Positions 1-16,720 of a stretch of 64,000 nucleotides of DNA are shown piece by piece; positions within the stretch are counted from its first letter, which is position 1, and every line of letters begins with the position of its first letter. The stretch comes from DASUPK01 sp963848955. Its GTDB lineage: Bacteria > Actinomycetota > Thermoleophilia > Solirubrobacterales > 70-9. Below the pieces are notes generated by a model, which worked only from the letters and a program-made list of their open reading frames with translations, was not told the DNA's origin and ran no database searches. The stretch covers positions 1 through 64,000 of the forward strand of contig CAWKFQ010000001.1 in NCBI GenBank assembly GCA_963848955.1. Direction: 5' to 3'. Position numbers and translations under genes: made by a program.

Positions 1-5380
<5,380 letters not shown>

Positions 5381-5387
5381 GCGGTTG

Positions 5388-5414
5388 GGCGGGCGGGTCC
5401 TGTACCCGCCCGCC
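5388..5414. terminator. rpoC terminator hairpin, probably bidirectional
   Basis: Perfect 11-bp stem, GGCGGGCGGGT pairing with ACCCGCCCGCC around a CCTGT loop, 7 bases after the rpoC stop and 9 bases before the end of the convergent VOC gene. There is no T-tract on either side. Position between convergent genes suggests termination in both directions. Confidence 0.75.
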
Positions 5415-5423
5415 TCCCGACGT

Positions 5424-5812
5424 CTACTGGGCCGCCTGCGTCAGGCCGACCAGGTGGCCCTCCGGGTCCGTGAACAGGCCGATTGTCAGGCCCTCGACCG
5501 GTGAGTCCGGCCCCATGACCCGGGTGCCGCCCAGCTTCTCGACCTGATCGAGGGAGGCGCCGACGTCCGGCACCTCGATGTAGAAGGTGACGTGGCCGTC
5601 GTAGCCCTCCGGCCCGACGCCAATGCCGCCGCCGATGCCGATGCCCTCCGGGTTGGTGTTGCCCTCGCGGGGCACCAGGGCGTAGGGGGGACGCCCTCCT
5701 GCGTCGCCTCCGGCGGCTCGTCATAGGTCCACCCGGCGACGTCCGAGTAGAAGCTCTTCAGCTGGTCGTAGTCCTTGCCAACGACCTCGAAATGCACCAC
5801 GGGCTGTCCCAT
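5424..5812 (-). CDS. VOC (glyoxalase-fold) family protein
   Basis: About 129 residues when a single missing C in a C-run near 5688 is restored. The first part (MGQPVVHFEVVGKDYDQLKSFYSDVAGW) and second part (YDGHVTFYIEVPDVGASLDQ ... FTDPEGHLVGL) form one vicinal-oxygen-chelate module with the His and late Glu/His positions of the family. Start ATG at 5812 is preceded by AGGAGGG. Substrate cannot be told. Small stand-alone VOC proteins of this type are often annotated as glyoxalase or bleomycin-resistance-like, without proven activity. Convergent with rpoC. Confidence 0.82.
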
Positions 5813-5867
5813 GTGAATTCCCTCCTGTTCGGTTTTGTGACCGGGTCAGTTGCCGGCGGGCGCGTGC

Positions 5868-6171
5868 TCACGCCGCTCGTGCGCGGCCATGCCCGGAGCG
5901 AGACGGGGCTCGATCAGCGGGGGTCCTGGTGCGACCGCCCGGCGGGCAGCCCGGCTGCAGCTGCGCGGCGCCGCCGTGCGGCCCGCGCGAGCGCGGCCCC
6001 GGCTTGAGTGGGTTGCGACGGAAGCGGCGGAAGCTGTGGTCGTCCGACTCGCCCGGAAGGTCCTCGACCTGCGGCTCGTCCTTCACGGCCCACCAGATCA
6101 GCCACATCCCGATAGAGGACCGGGATCTTGAGGATCACGGCCAAGAAGATGATCGGCACCACCTCTCCCAT
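5868..6171 (-). CDS. Small membrane protein with basic proline-rich tail
   Basis: Starts MGEVVPIIFLAVILKIPVLY and, after one extra C near 6109 is ignored, continues GMWLIWWAVKDEPQVED. A single hydrophobic segment (residues 4-28) is followed by an acidic stretch, FRRFRRNPLKPGPRSRGPHG and an Arg/Gly/Pro tail. About 100 residues. No enzymatic motif. The architecture (one membrane helix, then an Arg/Pro cytoplasmic tail) suggests a membrane-anchored accessory protein, but no function can be assigned. Both frames show the same quality of sequence, so I treat it as one gene with a consensus error. Confidence 0.6.
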
Positions 6172-6201
6172 CGCGGCGAGTCTACCGGCGATGCCTCTCG
6201 G

Positions 6202-6739
6202 CTACCGGGGCTGAAAGCCGTCCTTGGCCCACGCTTCGAGGGCTTCGACGTGGGCGTCGAGCAGGCCCTGGTCGGACTCGGTCGGCACGAGCAGCGTGGG
6301 GGCCTCCCGCTGCTCGGCCCAGCCGTAACAGCTCTCGTCCAGGCTGTCGTCGACCCAGGCGAGCGGGCGGTTGCCCGCGTACTCCTCGAGCGCGTCCAGC
6401 TTCCAGTGGGCCGTGCCGAAGCGGGCACGTCCGTCGAAGGTCAGATAGGGGAGCTCCGGCACCCCGAGGATGCCGGGCAGGTGATCGTTCGCGCGGTCCT
6501 CCCAGCCGCTCGCCCAGATCAGCTCGTAGCTCTCAGCCAGCCGGTTCAGCCGCGGGCCGGTCTGCGAGCGCGATGCAGTGGAGCATCCCGTCGATCAGGT
6601 GGAACTCGCCGGGAGCGTCCTCCGGGTTGGCTCGGCCGGGCTCGTCGGGCTGGTCGAAGCCGAACAGGCTGATCACGCCGTCGATGTCGACTGCGAGGAT
6701 CGGCCGGTCGCCGGCCGTCGTCTTGCTGAAGAGCGGCAT
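6202..6739 (-). CDS. HAD-superfamily-like hydrolase
   Basis: About 178 residues from ATG 6739 once an extra base near 6560 is removed. N-terminal DVDGVISLFG is HAD motif I (nucleophile Asp plus general acid/base Asp). The middle reads ESYELIWASGW (motif II region) and the C-terminal part reads RPLAWVDDSLDESC (motif IV-like Asp pair). Similar short actinobacterial HAD-like proteins are mostly uncharacterised. Divergent from rpsL, whose promoter region abuts this start codon. Confidence 0.75.
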
Positions 6740-6762
6740 GAGCCCCGGCAGGTTACGGCCGC

Positions 6763-6768
6763 TACCAT
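6763..6768 (+). promoter_or_regulatory. -10 box of rpsL promoter (leaderless)
   Basis: TACCAT in the context CCGCTACCATG, ending 9 nt before the rpsL GTG. No Shine-Dalgarno lies between, so transcription probably starts at or next to the start codon. A clear -35 is not visible. The same GCTACCAT string occurs before rpmJ. Confidence 0.55.
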
Positions 6769-6777
6769 GCACGCGCC

Positions 6778-7173
6778 GTGCCGAACACCAATCAGCTCGT
6801 CCGCAAGGGACGAACCCACAAGCGAAAGAAGATGTCGACGCCGGGCCTGAAGTCGGGCCAGGGGCGCAAGAAGCGCGTCGCCGCGCCGCAGCGACGTGGC
6901 GTCTGCACTCGCGTCGCGACGGTGACGCCGAAGAAGCCGAACTCCGCACTTCGCAAGATCGCCCGCGTTCGGCTCACCAACGGGCTCGAGGTGACCAGCT
7001 ACATCCCGGGCGAGGGGCACAACCTTCAGGAGCACTCCGTGGTGCTCGTCCGCGGTGGCCGGGTCAAGGACCTGCCGGGCGTCCGCTACAAGGTCGTCCG
7101 CGGCGCGCTCGACGCGGCCGGCGTCTCGGACCGCAAGCAGGGCCGCTCGCTCTACGGCGTCAAGGCTTCATAG
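6778..7173 (+). CDS. rpsL: 30S ribosomal protein S12
   Basis: 131 residues, decoding-centre protein of the small subunit. Contains the invariant PKKPNSALRK and GGRVKDLPGVRYKVVRG blocks. The Lys residues corresponding to streptomycin-resistance positions 43 and 88 are the sensitive type, and the Asp of VKD is present. GTG start at 6778, with no Shine-Dalgarno but a -10 box 9 nt upstream. TAG at 7171-7173 is followed immediately by rpsG, so the two are cotranscribed. The gene is separated from rpoC by three minus-strand genes. Confidence 0.97.
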   Translation: MPNTNQLVRKGRTHKRKKMSTPGLKSGQGRKKRVAAPQRRGVCTRVATVTPKKPNSALRKIARVRLTNGLEVTSYIPGEGHNLQEHSVVLVRGGRVKDLPGVRYKVVRGALDAAGVSDRKQGRSLYGVKAS

Positions 7174-7645
7174 ATGCCGCGCCGCAACCAGGCCACGATC
7201 CGCCTGCTCGAGCCCGACTCCGTCTATCGGAGCCGGCTCGTCCAGCAGCTGGTCAACAAGGTGATGGCGGACGGCAAGAAGTCGCTCGCCGAGCAGATCA
7301 CCTACGACGCCCTCGCGTCTGGTCGGCGAGCGCACCGGCAACAACCCGGTAGAGGAGCTGGAGGGCACGATCAAGCAGCTCACCCCGGTCCTCGAGGTTC
7401 GCTCACGCCGCGTCGGCGGCGCGACCTACCAGGTCCCGGTCGAGGTCCCCGCTCGCCGTGCCCGGACGCTGGCGGTGCGCTGGCTGGTCGAGTTCGCCCG
7501 GGCACGCGGTGAGAAGTCGATGGCCGAGCGTCTCGCCAACGAGATCCTCGACGCTTCCAAGCAGCAGGGCAACGCCTGGAAGCGGAAGGACGACATTTAC
7601 CGGATGGCGCAGGCAAACAAAGCCTTCGCCCACTACCGCTGGTAG
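7174..7645 (+). CDS. rpsG: 30S ribosomal protein S7 (one frameshift)
   Basis: S7 assembly protein of the 30S head, about 156 residues. Starts ATG 7174 (MPRRNQATIRLLEPDSVYRS), directly after rpsL. The frame changes near 7318 by one extra T: the conserved YDAL-x-LVGERTG reads intact only if that base is ignored, which shows it is an insertion. It ends AQANKAFAHYRW with TAG at 7643-7645. fusA does not follow directly as in the usual str operon; two antisense membrane genes lie between. Confidence 0.94.
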
Positions 7646-7711
7646 TCGGGTCGTCTCCCGAGAGGCGCCTGCAAGCCTTCGTCTCGCGGCGTCCTCGGCC
7701 GGCCGTCTCGC

Positions 7712-8254
7712 TCACGTACCTATTCGTCGCTCGCTTCGCCCGCCGGCCTGCGTCCTACCGAGACTCGCCTTTCGGCGCCTTTCGTCGTTCGATGAACCGG
7801 CTGCTCTGGGGCGCATCGTGGCGAGCGCCGCGCCGCAGACCGTGAGGACCAGCGAGCCGACCAGCTCGAGCCAGAAGCCGGCGACCGGTTTGGCCTCGGC
7901 GTCGATGAAGGACTGCCGCGGGTCATCCAGCGTGCCGACCTTGTTGACGTCGGGCAGATCCCCGATCAGGAAGATCAGCAGTGCGATCAGGCCGCAGATG
8001 GCGACCGCCATCGCGGCGACCTGCTTGAGCTGTTCGTCGCGGGCTGTGAGGCTGACGAGGATCAGGACCAGCGCGAAGATCGCGAGCACCAATGTCGCGT
8101 AGCCGTGCTGATCCTTCGAGCTGATCGCCTGGAGGGCCTCACCGCCCGGCGGCGTGAGATGAAAGATGTCGGTGAACTGAGACGCGCCGAGCATCGCCGC
8201 AGCGCCGGCGCAGGCGAACACGAGCAGGGTCTCGGTGCGCGGAAGCCTCTTCAC
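7712..8254 (-). CDS. Four-helix integral membrane protein, paralogue of upstream gene
   Basis: 180 residues starting GTG 8254, overlapping the stop of the upstream minus-strand gene (GTGA). About four hydrophobic segments: residues 9-27, 53-68, 76-97 and 125-146. The loop GASQFTDIFHLTPPGGEAL and the later PVAGFWLELVGSLVLTVCGAAL match, segment by segment, loops in the upstream paralogue (SQFFDYHG..., LLQGFWAEVASSAVLILCGG). A basic tail follows. Family not recognised. The pair looks like a tandem duplication that diverged, with this copy lacking the long basic N-terminal region. Function unknown. Confidence 0.7.
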   Translation of the reverse strand: MKRLPRTETLLVFACAGAAAMLGASQFTDIFHLTPPGGEALQAISSKDQHGYATLVLAIFALVLILVSLTARDEQLKQVAAMAVAICGLIALLIFLIGDLPDVNKVGTLDDPRQSFIDAEAKPVAGFWLELVGSLVLTVCGAALATMRPRAAGSSNDERRRKASLGRTQAGGRSERRIGT

Positions 8255-9209
8255 TGCTCCGCCTGGAGGCCTGGGTAGATCCCCCCGGCCTCCCGGTGCG
8301 GCGTGCGCCGCGTGTCCCCACCCGAGCTGCTGCGCCGCGTGATTCTCTCCCGGCTCACACCGCGAGAGTAGTGGGCGAGCAGGCCGCCGCAGAGGATGAG
8401 GACCGCCGAGGAGGCGACCTCAGCCCAGAATCCCTGCAGGAGCGTGGCCTCCGTGCCGGTGAACGCGAGCCCCGCCCTGCCGACCTCGAGGCCCTGCGGA
8501 AGGTCGACCGCGAGCGCGACGGCGAGCCCGACGAGGCCGCAGACGGCGACCCCGCCGGCGAGCCGCGGCCTCCCCGGATGGCGGCCACGATCAGGATCGC
8601 CGCCAGAGCCGCGACGGGCAGCAGGATCCAAAGATGGGCGCTCCCGGCCGTCTCCCTGCCGGTGATCGGAGCCGGGACTTCGGCGCCGAGCTTGCCGGCG
8701 TAGCCGGGGGCGTCGACCACTACGCCGTGGTAGTCGAAGAACTGCGAGACCCCGAGTCCGACCGCCGCGCAGACGCCCACGAAGGCGACGGTCGAGCGGG
8801 GGTTGACGTGTGCGCGCGTCGCCTCCACGATGATCAGCGCGGCGCTGAGCAGCAGGGCCCCGACCCAGCGAACGGCGAGCTCCCCGACCTCGAGGACGAT
8901 CGCGATCAGCGCCGCGATCAGCTGGATCACGAAGAGGAGGGCACGGGCGACGGGCCGTCCGATCCAGGAGAGGAACGCTGCGACGGGAGCGCCGAGGGGT
9001 CGCAGCCGGCGTCCCGTCTCGAGCGCAGCTCCGCGAAGCCTGACGGCGAGATTCTGTTCGGGCCGCACTGCGCGCCGGGCCTCCGCGCGGCGGCGACGGG
9101 ACATCGCGCGAGCCTCGCGGCGGGTGCGCTCGGTGAGCTCATCGAGGCGACTGCCAGAGCGCTTGCGGCGTCCCACCCGGAGGCGGAATCCCTTCCTGGG
9201 AGCCATCAT
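8251..9209 (-). CDS. Integral membrane protein with long basic N-terminus (one frameshift)
   Basis: About 319 residues once a missing G near 8578 is restored. Residues 1-75 are strongly basic (many Arg, RSRLDELTERTRREARAMSR). Hydrophobic segments follow at roughly 78-118, 120-150, 185-205, and further ones after the frame change (VAVCGLVGLAVALAVDL, VASSAVLILCGGLLAHY). The second half resembles the downstream protein, so this is a fusion or extension of the same module. First gene of a two-gene minus-strand unit placed between rpsG and fusA. No known domain recognised. Confidence 0.65.
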
Positions 9210-9217
9210 GCCGCTGC

Positions 9218-9223
9218 TATCAT
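9218..9223 (+). promoter_or_regulatory. Candidate -10 box of the fusA promoter
   Basis: TATCAT in the context CTGCTATCATC, close to the GCTACCAT -10 boxes before rpsL and rpmJ. It would give a leader of about 190 nt before fusA. A TTCCTG at 9193-9198 is a weak -35 at 19-bp spacing. Confidence 0.4.
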
Positions 9224-9330
9224 CATCGGTCGCTCCTGGGTGCCCCCGCAGGGCCCCGTGGGCGATAACCGTTTCAATGGAGAACGGCGCGACATAGGAG
9301 CAGTTCGGGTCGAAGAGACGCTGTGTACTC

Positions 9331-9352
9331 GGGCCCGCAAAGGGCCTTTTTT
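9331..9352 (+). terminator. Terminator/attenuator hairpin in the fusA leader
   Basis: GGCCC (9332-9336), loop GCAAA, GGGCC (9342-9346), then six T (9347-9352). This has the form of an intrinsic terminator but lies inside the 5' leader, 68 nt before fusA, with no plus-strand gene between it and rpsG 1.7 kb upstream. A GC-rich string GGGCCCCG at 9252-9259 could pair with either arm and act as an anti-terminator. Confidence 0.6.
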
Positions 9353-9420
9353 CTGCGCTGATTCCGAACTCAGACTAAACGTTCCGCTCCTGGCTCACGC
9401 CAGTACGAAGACAGGACCAA

Positions 9421-11535
<2,115 letters not shown>

Positions 11536-11608
11536 CTATATTCCGCAGGTTCGCCCACCAACTACTTTCAGCACCCACAGACACCCACGAGACACTTAAA
11601 GGAGCGAG

Positions 11609-12793
<1,185 letters not shown>

Positions 12794-12799
12794 CTGCAT

Positions 12800-12823
12800 A
12801 ACGGGCCCCCTCGGGGGCCCGTT
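12800..12823 (+). terminator. tuf terminator
   Basis: Inverted repeat AACGGGCCC...GGGCCCGTT with CCTCGG in the loop, starting 7 bases after the tuf stop, followed by the weakly T-rich GTTAGTA. A fresh promoter for rpsJ would then lie in 12824-12944; none was clear. Confidence 0.75.
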
Positions 12824-12944
12824 GTTAGTACGGCCCTCCCACCAGGGCAAAGGGCCCGGACAACTGCAAGACATACGACCAGGGCGCGGCCCTAGATGCA
12901 TTCGGGGCGGCGCCCTCGCTGCGCGAAGAGAGCAGAAAGAACAA

Positions 12945-13265
12945 ATGGCTTCACTGACATCGGGAAAGATCAGGATTCGGCTCAAGGCGTACGACCACGA
13001 CGCCATAGACCGGGCTGCCCAGGAGATCGTGGGCACCGCCGAGCGCACCGGCGCGACGGTCGCCGGACCGATCCCGCTGCCCACCGACAAGCACGTCTAC
13101 GTCGTCATCCGCTCGCCATTCAAGGACAAGGACTCGCGCGAGCACTTCGAGATCCGCACCCACAAGCGTCTGATCGACATCCACCAGCCCACCCCCAAGA
13201 CGGTCGACGAGCTCCAGCGCATGGAGACCCTGCCGGCCGGCGTCGACGTCGAGATTCGATTGTGA
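12945..13265 (+). CDS. rpsJ: 30S ribosomal protein S10
   Basis: 106 residues, 30S head protein and first gene of the S10 cluster. Starts MASLTSGKIRIRLKAYDHDA with the conserved DKDSREHFEIRTHKRLIDI segment. ATG 12945 is chosen because this N-terminus matches the family and an AGAAAGAAC purine tract precedes it. TGA at 13263-13265 overlaps the GTG of rplC. Confidence 0.97.
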   Translation: MASLTSGKIRIRLKAYDHDAIDRAAQEIVGTAERTGATVAGPIPLPTDKHVYVVIRSPFKDKDSREHFEIRTHKRLIDIHQPTPKTVDELQRMETLPAGVDVEIRL

Positions 13266-13960
13266 GCGCGATCGTCGGCAAGAAGCTGGGCATGACCCAG
13301 GTCTTCACCGAGGACGGCACCTCCGTCCCCGTGACGGTGATCGAGGCGCAGCCGAACAAGGTCACCGCGCTCCGCCGCGCCGATCGGGACGGCTATGACG
13401 CCGTCCAGCTCGCTGCCGATCCGGTCACCCCTGAGAACAAGCTCACCAAGGGCGAGCTCGGACACCTGAAGAAGGCGGGCGCGACCGCGATGCGCACGCT
13501 GGTCGAGTTCCGCGGCGTCGAGGTCGGCGGCTCCGCAGGCGGCGGGGAGGCGGGCGGCGAATCCGGAGAGGGCGAGGCTGCCGAAGCCGAGGAGGCGTCT
13601 TCTGGTCTCAAGGTGGGGGACGACGTCACCGTGACGAGCTTCGAGCCCGGCCAGCGCGTCAAGGTCTCCGCGGTCTCGATCGGCAAGGGCTTTCAGGGGA
13701 CGATCAAGCGCCATAACTTCAGCCGCGGTCCCGAGACCCACGGCTCCCACAACGTCCGGGCGCCCGGCTCGGTCGGCGCCAGCGCCGATCCCGCCCGGGT
13801 CTTCAAGGGCATGCGCATGCCGGGCCAGATGGGGGCGCGGCGTGTCACCCAGCGCGGCGCCCACGTCTTCGACGTCGATGCCGAGCGCAACCTGCTCTTG
13901 ATCCGGGGCTCCGTCCCCGGCGGGAAGAACGCCACGGTGGAGGTGCGCAGCGATGGCTGA
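13262..13960 (+). CDS. rplC: 50S ribosomal protein L3 with Gly/Glu-rich insertion
   Basis: 232 residues from GTG 13262 (overlapping the rpsJ stop). L3 organises the 23S rRNA near the peptidyl-transferase centre. Core motifs GKKLGMTQVF at the N-terminus, then FQGTIKRHNFSRGPETHGSH and RMPGQMGARRVTQRG. Between them, about residues 86-118, is a low-complexity Gly/Glu/Ala insertion (GGSAGGGEAGGESGEGEA...) not found in typical L3. It should project from the globular domain. It ends by overlapping the rplD start (ATGGCTGA). Confidence 0.96.
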   Translation: MSAIVGKKLGMTQVFTEDGTSVPVTVIEAQPNKVTALRRADRDGYDAVQLAADPVTPENKLTKGELGHLKKAGATAMRTLVEFRGVEVGGSAGGGEAGGESGEGEAAEAEEASSGLKVGDDVTVTSFEPGQRVKVSAVSIGKGFQGTIKRHNFSRGPETHGSHNVRAPGSVGASADPARVFKGMRMPGQMGARRVTQRGAHVFDVDAERNLLLIRGSVPGGKNATVEVRSDG

Positions 13961-14629
13961 GGCCGCGTCCACCACTGCAAAGTGGCGGCCACCAAAACCG
14001 GCGCCGGATCGAGTGCCGCAATCAAGGCGACGACGCTCGGCAAGCAGGCGAAGTCCGACCTCCCCAAGGAGATCTTCGGCGAGCCCTTCCATGAGGCCCT
14101 CGTCTACGAGGCCGCCCGCGCGGATCTTGCGGCGCGCCGCCGCGGAACCCATTCGAGCCTCACTCGAGGCGAGGTCGCGATGACCACCGCCAAGGCCTGG
14201 CGGCAGAAGGGCACGGGCCGCGCACGCGCCGGGGCCCTGAGCGTGCCGCATCGCTACGGTGGCGGCGCGGCGTTCGGGCCGAAGCCACGGAGCTACACGG
14301 TCAAGGTGAACCGCAAGGCCCGGCGCAAGGCGCTCCGGGCTGCGCTCTCCGTTCACGCCGAGCGCAACTCGGTTGCGGTTCTCGACGGATCCAGCTTCTC
14401 CGAGCCGGCGACGAAGCAGGCGGCCGACGCACTCAAGAAGTGGGGCGCGGACGGGCCGACGCTCATCGTGATCGGCGCGGACGAGGAGGCCGTGGCGAAG
14501 AGCTTCCGGAACATCGACGGTGTCAATGTCGCGCTCGCTGACGCAGCGGGCGTCGCGGACGTGCTGGGAGCCGGGTCGCTGGTCGTCACCCAGACTGCGC
14601 TCGAGCAGCTCAAGGGGAGGGCCGTCTAG
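13953..14629 (+). CDS. rplD: 50S ribosomal protein L4 (frameshift near the start)
   Basis: About 225 residues. ATG 13953 overlaps the rplC stop, as expected for coupling, and reads MAEAASTTAK. One G seems missing near 13981, after which VAATKTGAGSSAAI continues in the main frame. A GTG at 13982 would give a 215-residue product if the shift were real. Conserved WRQKGTGRARAGALSVPHRYGGG forms the exit-tunnel loop. The C-terminal half is Ala-rich with ADEEAVAKSFRNIDGV. Ends one base into the rplW start. Confidence 0.94.
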
Positions 14630-14925
14630 TGGATCCCCGTCAGGTGATCATTCGACCCGTGGTCTCGGAGAAGAGCTACGCCCTGATGGGCGAGGGCAAG
14701 TACACGTTCCGCGTCCACGATCGGGCGCACAAGCTGCAGATCGCGCACGCGGTCGAGGAGATCTTCGAGGTCAAGGTGCGGGCGGTCCGGACCTCCAAGG
14801 TGAAGTCGAAGCCGAAGCGGCGTGGGCTGAACAGCGGGCGCTCCCGATCCTGGAAGAAGGCCGTCGTCCAGCTCGCCCCCGGCCAGCGGATCGAGCTGTT
14901 CGAGGGCGCGGCGGTGGAGGGCTAG
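14629..14925 (+). CDS. rplW: 50S ribosomal protein L23
   Basis: 98 residues, GTG 14629 overlapping the TAG of rplD. L23 lies at the polypeptide exit and docks trigger factor and SRP. It starts MDPRQVIIRPVVSEKSYALM, with the conserved KYTFRVHDRAHKLQIAHAVE and a basic GRSRSWKKAVVQL end. A GGGGAGG tract upstream is the ribosome site. Confidence 0.96.
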   Translation: MDPRQVIIRPVVSEKSYALMGEGKYTFRVHDRAHKLQIAHAVEEIFEVKVRAVRTSKVKSKPKRRGLNSGRSRSWKKAVVQLAPGQRIELFEGAAVEG

Positions 14926-14927
14926 CC

Positions 14928-15767
14928 ATGCCGAATCGCAAGACAAGACCGACCAGCCCCGGCAGGCGCTTCGGCACCTACCAGGTGCGCGACGAGGTCA
15001 CCAACGCCGAGCCGAACAAGAAGCTCACCAAGGGCAAGGGCTCATCCGGCGGCCGCAACTCGAACGGCCGGGTCACCGCGCGTCATCGCGGCGGCGGCGC
15101 AAAGCGCCGCTACCGCCAGATCGACTTCAAGCGCACCAAGGACGGGATCCCCGCCCGCGTTGCCTCGATCGAGTACGACCCGAACCGCTCGGCGAGCATC
15201 GCCCTGATCAACTACGCCGACGGCGAGAAGCGCTACATCCTCGCCCCTCAGGGGCTGAGGGTCGGCGCCGAGGTCGTCTCGGGCGAAGGTGCCGACATCA
15301 CGCCGGGCAACTCGCTCACCCTGGCCCGCATTCCGACCGGCACCGTGGTCCACAACGTCGAGCTGGTCCCCGGCCAGGGCGGCAAGCTCGGTCGCTCCGC
15401 GGGCACGGCGATCCAGGTGGTCGCCAAGGAGGGCCCGATGGTGAGCCTGCGGCTGCCGTCCTCGGAGGTGCGAATGGTCCGCGGGGAGTGCCGCGCGACC
15501 GTCGGCACGCTCTCGAACGCCGAGCACCAGAACGTGAAGGTCGGCAAGGCGGGCCGCAACCGGCACAAGGGCAAGCGCCCGCAGACCCGCGGTGTCGCCA
15601 TGAACCCGGTCGACCACCCGCACGGCGGCGGCGAGGCCCATCACACGCCGGGCGGCCACCCGGTCACCCCGTGGGGCAAGCCGACGCTGGGCTACAGGAC
15701 CCGAAAAAAGGGCAAGCGCTCCGACGCACTGATCGTTCGCGGCCGGCGCCGAGGAAAGAGGAAGTAG
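14928..15767 (+). CDS. rplB: 50S ribosomal protein L2
   Basis: 279 residues, a primary 23S rRNA-binding protein at the peptidyl-transferase/subunit interface. Conserved SSGGRNSNGRVTARHRGGG, LVPGQGGKLGRSAGT and the essential MNPVDHPHGGGEAHH loop with its key His. Ends in a basic RGRRRGKRK tail. ATG 14928 is two bases after the rplW stop with GGAGG upstream. Confidence 0.97.
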   Translation: MPNRKTRPTSPGRRFGTYQVRDEVTNAEPNKKLTKGKGSSGGRNSNGRVTARHRGGGAKRRYRQIDFKRTKDGIPARVASIEYDPNRSASIALINYADGEKRYILAPQGLRVGAEVVSGEGADITPGNSLTLARIPTGTVVHNVELVPGQGGKLGRSAGTAIQVVAKEGPMVSLRLPSSEVRMVRGECRATVGTLSNAEHQNVKVGKAGRNRHKGKRPQTRGVAMNPVDHPHGGGEAHHTPGGHPVTPWGKPTLGYRTRKKGKRSDALIVRGRRRGKRK

Positions 15768-15779
15768 AGGACTTAGACG

Positions 15780-16061
15780 ATGGGACGTTCGACGAAGAAG
15801 GGCCCGTGGGCCGAGGAACGGCTGATGAAGCGGGTGAACGCGATGAACGAGTCGGGTCAGAAGCAGATGCTGAAGACCTGGTCTCGCAAGTCGACGATCT
15901 TCCCCGAGATGGTCGGGCACACGATCGCCGTCCACGACGGCCGGAAGCACGTGCCGGTCTACGTCTCGGAGTCCATGGTCGGCCACAAGCTCGGCGAGTT
16001 TGCGCCGACCCGGACCTTCCGGGCGCACTCGGGCGCGGGCAGCGCCTCGGAGAGGGACTAG
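15780..16061 (+). CDS. rpsS: 30S ribosomal protein S19
   Basis: 93 residues. S19 of the 30S head contacts tRNA and the B1 bridges. MGRSTKKGPWAEERLMKRV at the start and GHTIAVHDGRKHVPVYVSE, GEFAPTRTFRAH near the end are family signatures. It lies 12 bases after rplB and 3 bases before rplV. Confidence 0.97.
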   Translation: MGRSTKKGPWAEERLMKRVNAMNESGQKQMLKTWSRKSTIFPEMVGHTIAVHDGRKHVPVYVSESMVGHKLGEFAPTRTFRAHSGAGSASERD

Positions 16062-16064
16062 TCG

Positions 16065-16718
16065 ATGGCTGACGAGAAGCAGAACGACAAGGACCAGGCG
16101 AAGAAGCCGGCAGCCAAGAAGCCGGCGACGAAGCGGGCTGCGAGGAAGCCCTCAGCGAAGCCGAAGGCCGCCGCGAAGCCGAAGAAGGAGACTGCGACGC
16201 GCGGCAAGGGCGCCGCGGAGGCGAGCTCGAAGACGGCCGACAGCAAGGCGTCCGAGGCAGCCACTTCGAAGGCGCCGGCGAAGAAGCCCGCCGCGAAGAA
16301 GCCGGCTGAGAAGAAGGCTGCGACCAAGCCGAAGGCCGAGGCGAAGCCGCGGGCCAAGGCTGAGAAGGAGGCACCGGAGCGCCCGGTGGTCAACGCCCGC
16401 GCCCGGTTCGTGCGGGTTGCGCCCCGCAAGGCGCGCATGGTCGCCGACCAGATCCGCGGCCTCCCGGTCGAGGACGCGCTACCGCTGCTCCGCTTCTCCA
16501 CCCGCAGCGCCGCTCAGGACATCCGCAAGCTGATCGAGTCGGCCGCGGCCAACGCGGAGAACAATCACGACCTGGTCGCCGACGACCTGCTGATCAAGGA
16601 CATCCACGTCGACGAGGGCCCGACGCTGCGCCGCTACCGTCCCCGCGCCCTCGGCCGCGCGACGCGGATCAACAAGCGAACCAGCCACATCGCCGTGGCG
16701 CTGACACCGGAGGACTGA
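16065..16718 (+). CDS. rplV: 50S ribosomal protein L22 with histone-H1-like N-terminal extension
   Basis: 217 residues, about twice the usual size. The true L22 domain begins near residue 107 (VVNARARFVRVAPRKARMV) and continues with the tunnel beta-hairpin and GRATRINKRTSHI end. Residues 1-105 are almost only Ala, Lys, Pro and Glu, with PAAKKPA and AKKPAAKKPAEKK repeats like histone H1 tails or mycobacterial HupB. ATG 16065 lies 3 bases after rpsS, and no better internal start with a ribosome site was seen, so the extension is probably translated. It should reach out from the ribosome surface. Confidence 0.95.
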   Translation: MADEKQNDKDQAKKPAAKKPATKRAARKPSAKPKAAAKPKKETATRGKGAAEASSKTADSKASEAATSKAPAKKPAAKKPAEKKAATKPKAEAKPRAKAEKEAPERPVVNARARFVRVAPRKARMVADQIRGLPVEDALPLLRFSTRSAAQDIRKLIESAAANAENNHDLVADDLLIKDIHVDEGPTLRRYRPRALGRATRINKRTSHIAVALTPED

Positions 16719-16720
16719 CG

